Assembly: GCF_900538805.1 (NCBI RefSeq)
Contig: NZ_UPZP01000124.1
Location: 1 to 5,469, forward strand
DNA: 5,469 bases
Direction: 5' to 3'
DNA from: an uncultured Dialister sp.
GTDB lineage: Bacteria > Bacillota > Negativicutes > Veillonellales > Dialisteraceae
Under the pieces are notes generated by a model. The model was not told the origin of the DNA. It ran no database searches and saw only the letters and a list, made by a program, of their open reading frames with translations. Numbering within the stretch: the first letter of the stretch is position 1; every line of letters begins with the position of its first letter. This document shows positions 4,408-5,469 of the stretch, piece by piece. The translations under genes and the position numbers were made by a program.

Positions 4408-5367
4408 ATGACAGCAGATAATCTGACTTTTTCTCTTGAAATCGATTTTATTCCCGACATTACGGAAGGACGGAATGAATTCAAGCACAAAATGAAGGAG
4501 GTGTCCGAAAAGCATGAGGGCACCTATATCCTTGACCCTAAGGGCCGTCCCATCATTTCCGGCCTGGCAAAGGATGATGTGGAGGATACGCTGAAGGACC
4601 TGGGCCTTCTGGCCTTCGGTTCCTGGCCTTCCTGCATTCTCACCTGCACCATGACCACGCCTCTTCCCATCCGTTCCGTAGGCATGTCCGACGGCTGGGA
4701 TATTTACACCGGAAAGAAGACCTTCTTTGCCTTCGCCCAGTTCCCCTCCGACGCCCTTTCCATTATGACCAAGGCCTGCACCTACTACCTGGAGCATGAA
4801 AATTACCAGTCCATGGAAGAGTTCATCGACAAAATCGGCTATGAAGCCTTCCGGGATGCGGTTCTTGGAAATACCATGCCCGGCGCCTCCGCCGGAGAAA
4901 ACGGCGACTATTTCGGCGGCGGCTTTTCTTCTCCCGACGTACCGCCGCTGAAGGAAGGCGATTTTGTCCGTCCGGAAAACAACATTATGCAGATTATTGA
5001 AGTATATCCGGAAATGGGGCCTTTCCTCATGGAATACGGCATGTCCTGCGTAGGCTGTTTCGTATCCTACGATGAAAACCTGTGGCAGGCCGCCCAGTCC
5101 CATGGCATGGACGTGTTTGAAATCATCGGCGAAATGAATGAATTCATTGCAGACAAGTATAAGAAGCCCCTTCTCACCGATGATACCCCCATGGAGACCA
5201 TCCTCACCATGTATCCCCAGCTCCTGCCTGTGTTCCAGGAAGAAAAAATTCCCATGCCCTCCGACATGAAAACCACCATCGGCATCATGTGCCGGGATGC
5301 AGGAGTAAACTCTGCCGCCCTCATTGCCAAATGCGACGAAAGGCTCCGGGGCAAAGAAGAAGCCTGA
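4408..5367 (+). CDS. DUF1858 (redox-disulfide) domain protein with unknown N-terminal half
   Basis: This is a 319-residue, soluble, acidic protein with no signal peptide. Residues about 190-250 form a DUF1858 domain, the small helical 'hybrid-cluster-protein-associated redox disulfide' type: N-x-IMQIIEVYPEM, then EYGMSCVGC with C214 and C217, then a helix ending in EMNEFI. Residues about 256-315 look like a second copy (TPMETILTMYPQLLPVF...), but the CxxC is replaced by P-x-P-S and only isolated cysteines (295, 309) remain. The N-terminal ~170 residues are unrecognised; they include SCILTC (C76, C80) and C124. A Gly-rich linker (about 160-178) joins the halves. I chose ATG 4408 because AAAGGAG (4394-4400) lies seven bases upstream; an in-frame ATG at 4372 has no such site. 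The family context suggests a redox or iron-cluster role, but no partner gene is in view. No clear intrinsic terminator follows. Confidence 0.82.
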   Translation: MTADNLTFSLEIDFIPDITEGRNEFKHKMKEVSEKHEGTYILDPKGRPIISGLAKDDVEDTLKDLGLLAFGSWPSCILTCTMTTPLPIRSVGMSDGWDIYTGKKTFFAFAQFPSDALSIMTKACTYYLEHENYQSMEEFIDKIGYEAFRDAVLGNTMPGASAGENGDYFGGGFSSPDVPPLKEGDFVRPENNIMQIIEVYPEMGPFLMEYGMSCVGCFVSYDENLWQAAQSHGMDVFEIIGEMNEFIADKYKKPLLTDDTPMETILTMYPQLLPVFQEEKIPMPSDMKTTIGIMCRDAGVNSAALIAKCDERLRGKEEA

Positions 5368-5393
5368 TTTTTGAAATAAAAAACGATGCAGCC

Positions 5394-5469
5394 TAGGGAA
5401 GCACTGATTAATTCATAGAGTCTGCTTTTATAAGAATTTTTATGCACTGCTTCGTCATGGGACTCCTTA
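5394..5469 (-). repeat. Dispersed repeat, copy C (inverted relative to copy A)
   Basis: This aligns without gaps to the reverse complement of 5-80 (about 61/76) and is identical to copy B over 48 bases. With copy A it places the segment 81-5393 between inverted copies. A short GAAGCA/TGCTTC inverted repeat (5398-5403 with 5448-5453) lies inside this copy but is not perfect in copy A. The copy reaches the window edge, so its outer boundary is not visible. It starts 26 bases after the stop of the DUF1858 gene and points back at it. Confidence 0.85.
5408..5458 (-). CDS. Possible 16-residue micro-ORF inside repeat copy C
   Basis: On the minus strand AAGGAG (5463-5468) lies four bases before an ATG at 5458, and the frame of 16 codons ends in TAA at 5408-5410. 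It encodes MTKQCIKILIKADSMN. The start, stop, length, ribosome binding site and nine residues (M1, T2, I6, K7, I8, K11, D13, S14, N16) agree with the micro-ORF of copy A. The peptide is basic and slightly amphipathic. It is convergent with the DUF1858 gene. It may be an incidental reading frame in a conserved repeat. Confidence 0.3.
   Translation of the reverse strand: MTKQCIKILIKADSMN

Noticed and set aside
5368..5386. Terminator after the DUF1858 gene (TTTTT-gaaat-AAAAA)
   Set aside because: The stem is made only of A-T pairs and has no following T-run on the plus strand, so it is too weak to call.

Overview
The window is a compact bacterial chromosome segment of moderately high GC with strong AGGAGG-type ribosome binding sites. 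It carries five convincing protein genes and an unusual amount of structured, repetitive intergenic DNA. The proteins (a DivIC-type division protein, a PBP5-like carboxypeptidase, a secreted M48 protease, a DUF1858 redox-disulfide protein and a small cysteine-rich CxCxxC protein) suggest an anaerobic Firmicute. My best guess is the Negativicutes (Dialister/Veillonellaceae-like), but this is an inference from gene style, not a database match.

Layout. Positions 5-80 hold a dispersed repeat, with a possible 16-codon micro-ORF inside it. It ends exactly at the Shine-Dalgarno of a plus-strand two-gene unit: a PaaI-type hotdog thioesterase (94-585) and a 114-residue Cys-rich protein (601-945). Positions 946-1304 have no gene. 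They hold a chain of distinct GC-rich hairpins, the first three on an exact 36-bp period, then three copies of an 8-mer and a truncated second copy of the dispersed repeat. A bidirectional terminator (1305-1348) separates this unit from a convergent minus-strand operon. Read in transcription order, that operon is an M48 metalloprotease (3797-2610), a D-Ala-D-Ala carboxypeptidase (2584-1640) and a DivIC/FtsB-like protein (1647-1348, overlapping its predecessor by 8 bp). All three are predicted to act at or outside the membrane, so the operon looks like a cell envelope and division unit.

Between the divergent M48 operon and the last gene is a tandem array of 59-bp units (about 3850-4321). It has seven good copies plus one degenerate copy, and each good copy contains a potential hairpin. 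Likely promoters lie at both edges. The last gene (4408-5367) encodes a 319-residue protein with an unrecognised N-terminal half, one intact DUF1858 domain with CVGC, and a second DUF1858-like domain that has lost its CxxC. The window ends in a third copy of the dispersed repeat, inverted relative to the first, so the whole segment lies between inverted copies.

The least-explained items are the 59-bp array, the 36-bp-period palindrome array, and the dispersed repeat with its apparently conserved 16-codon reading frame.
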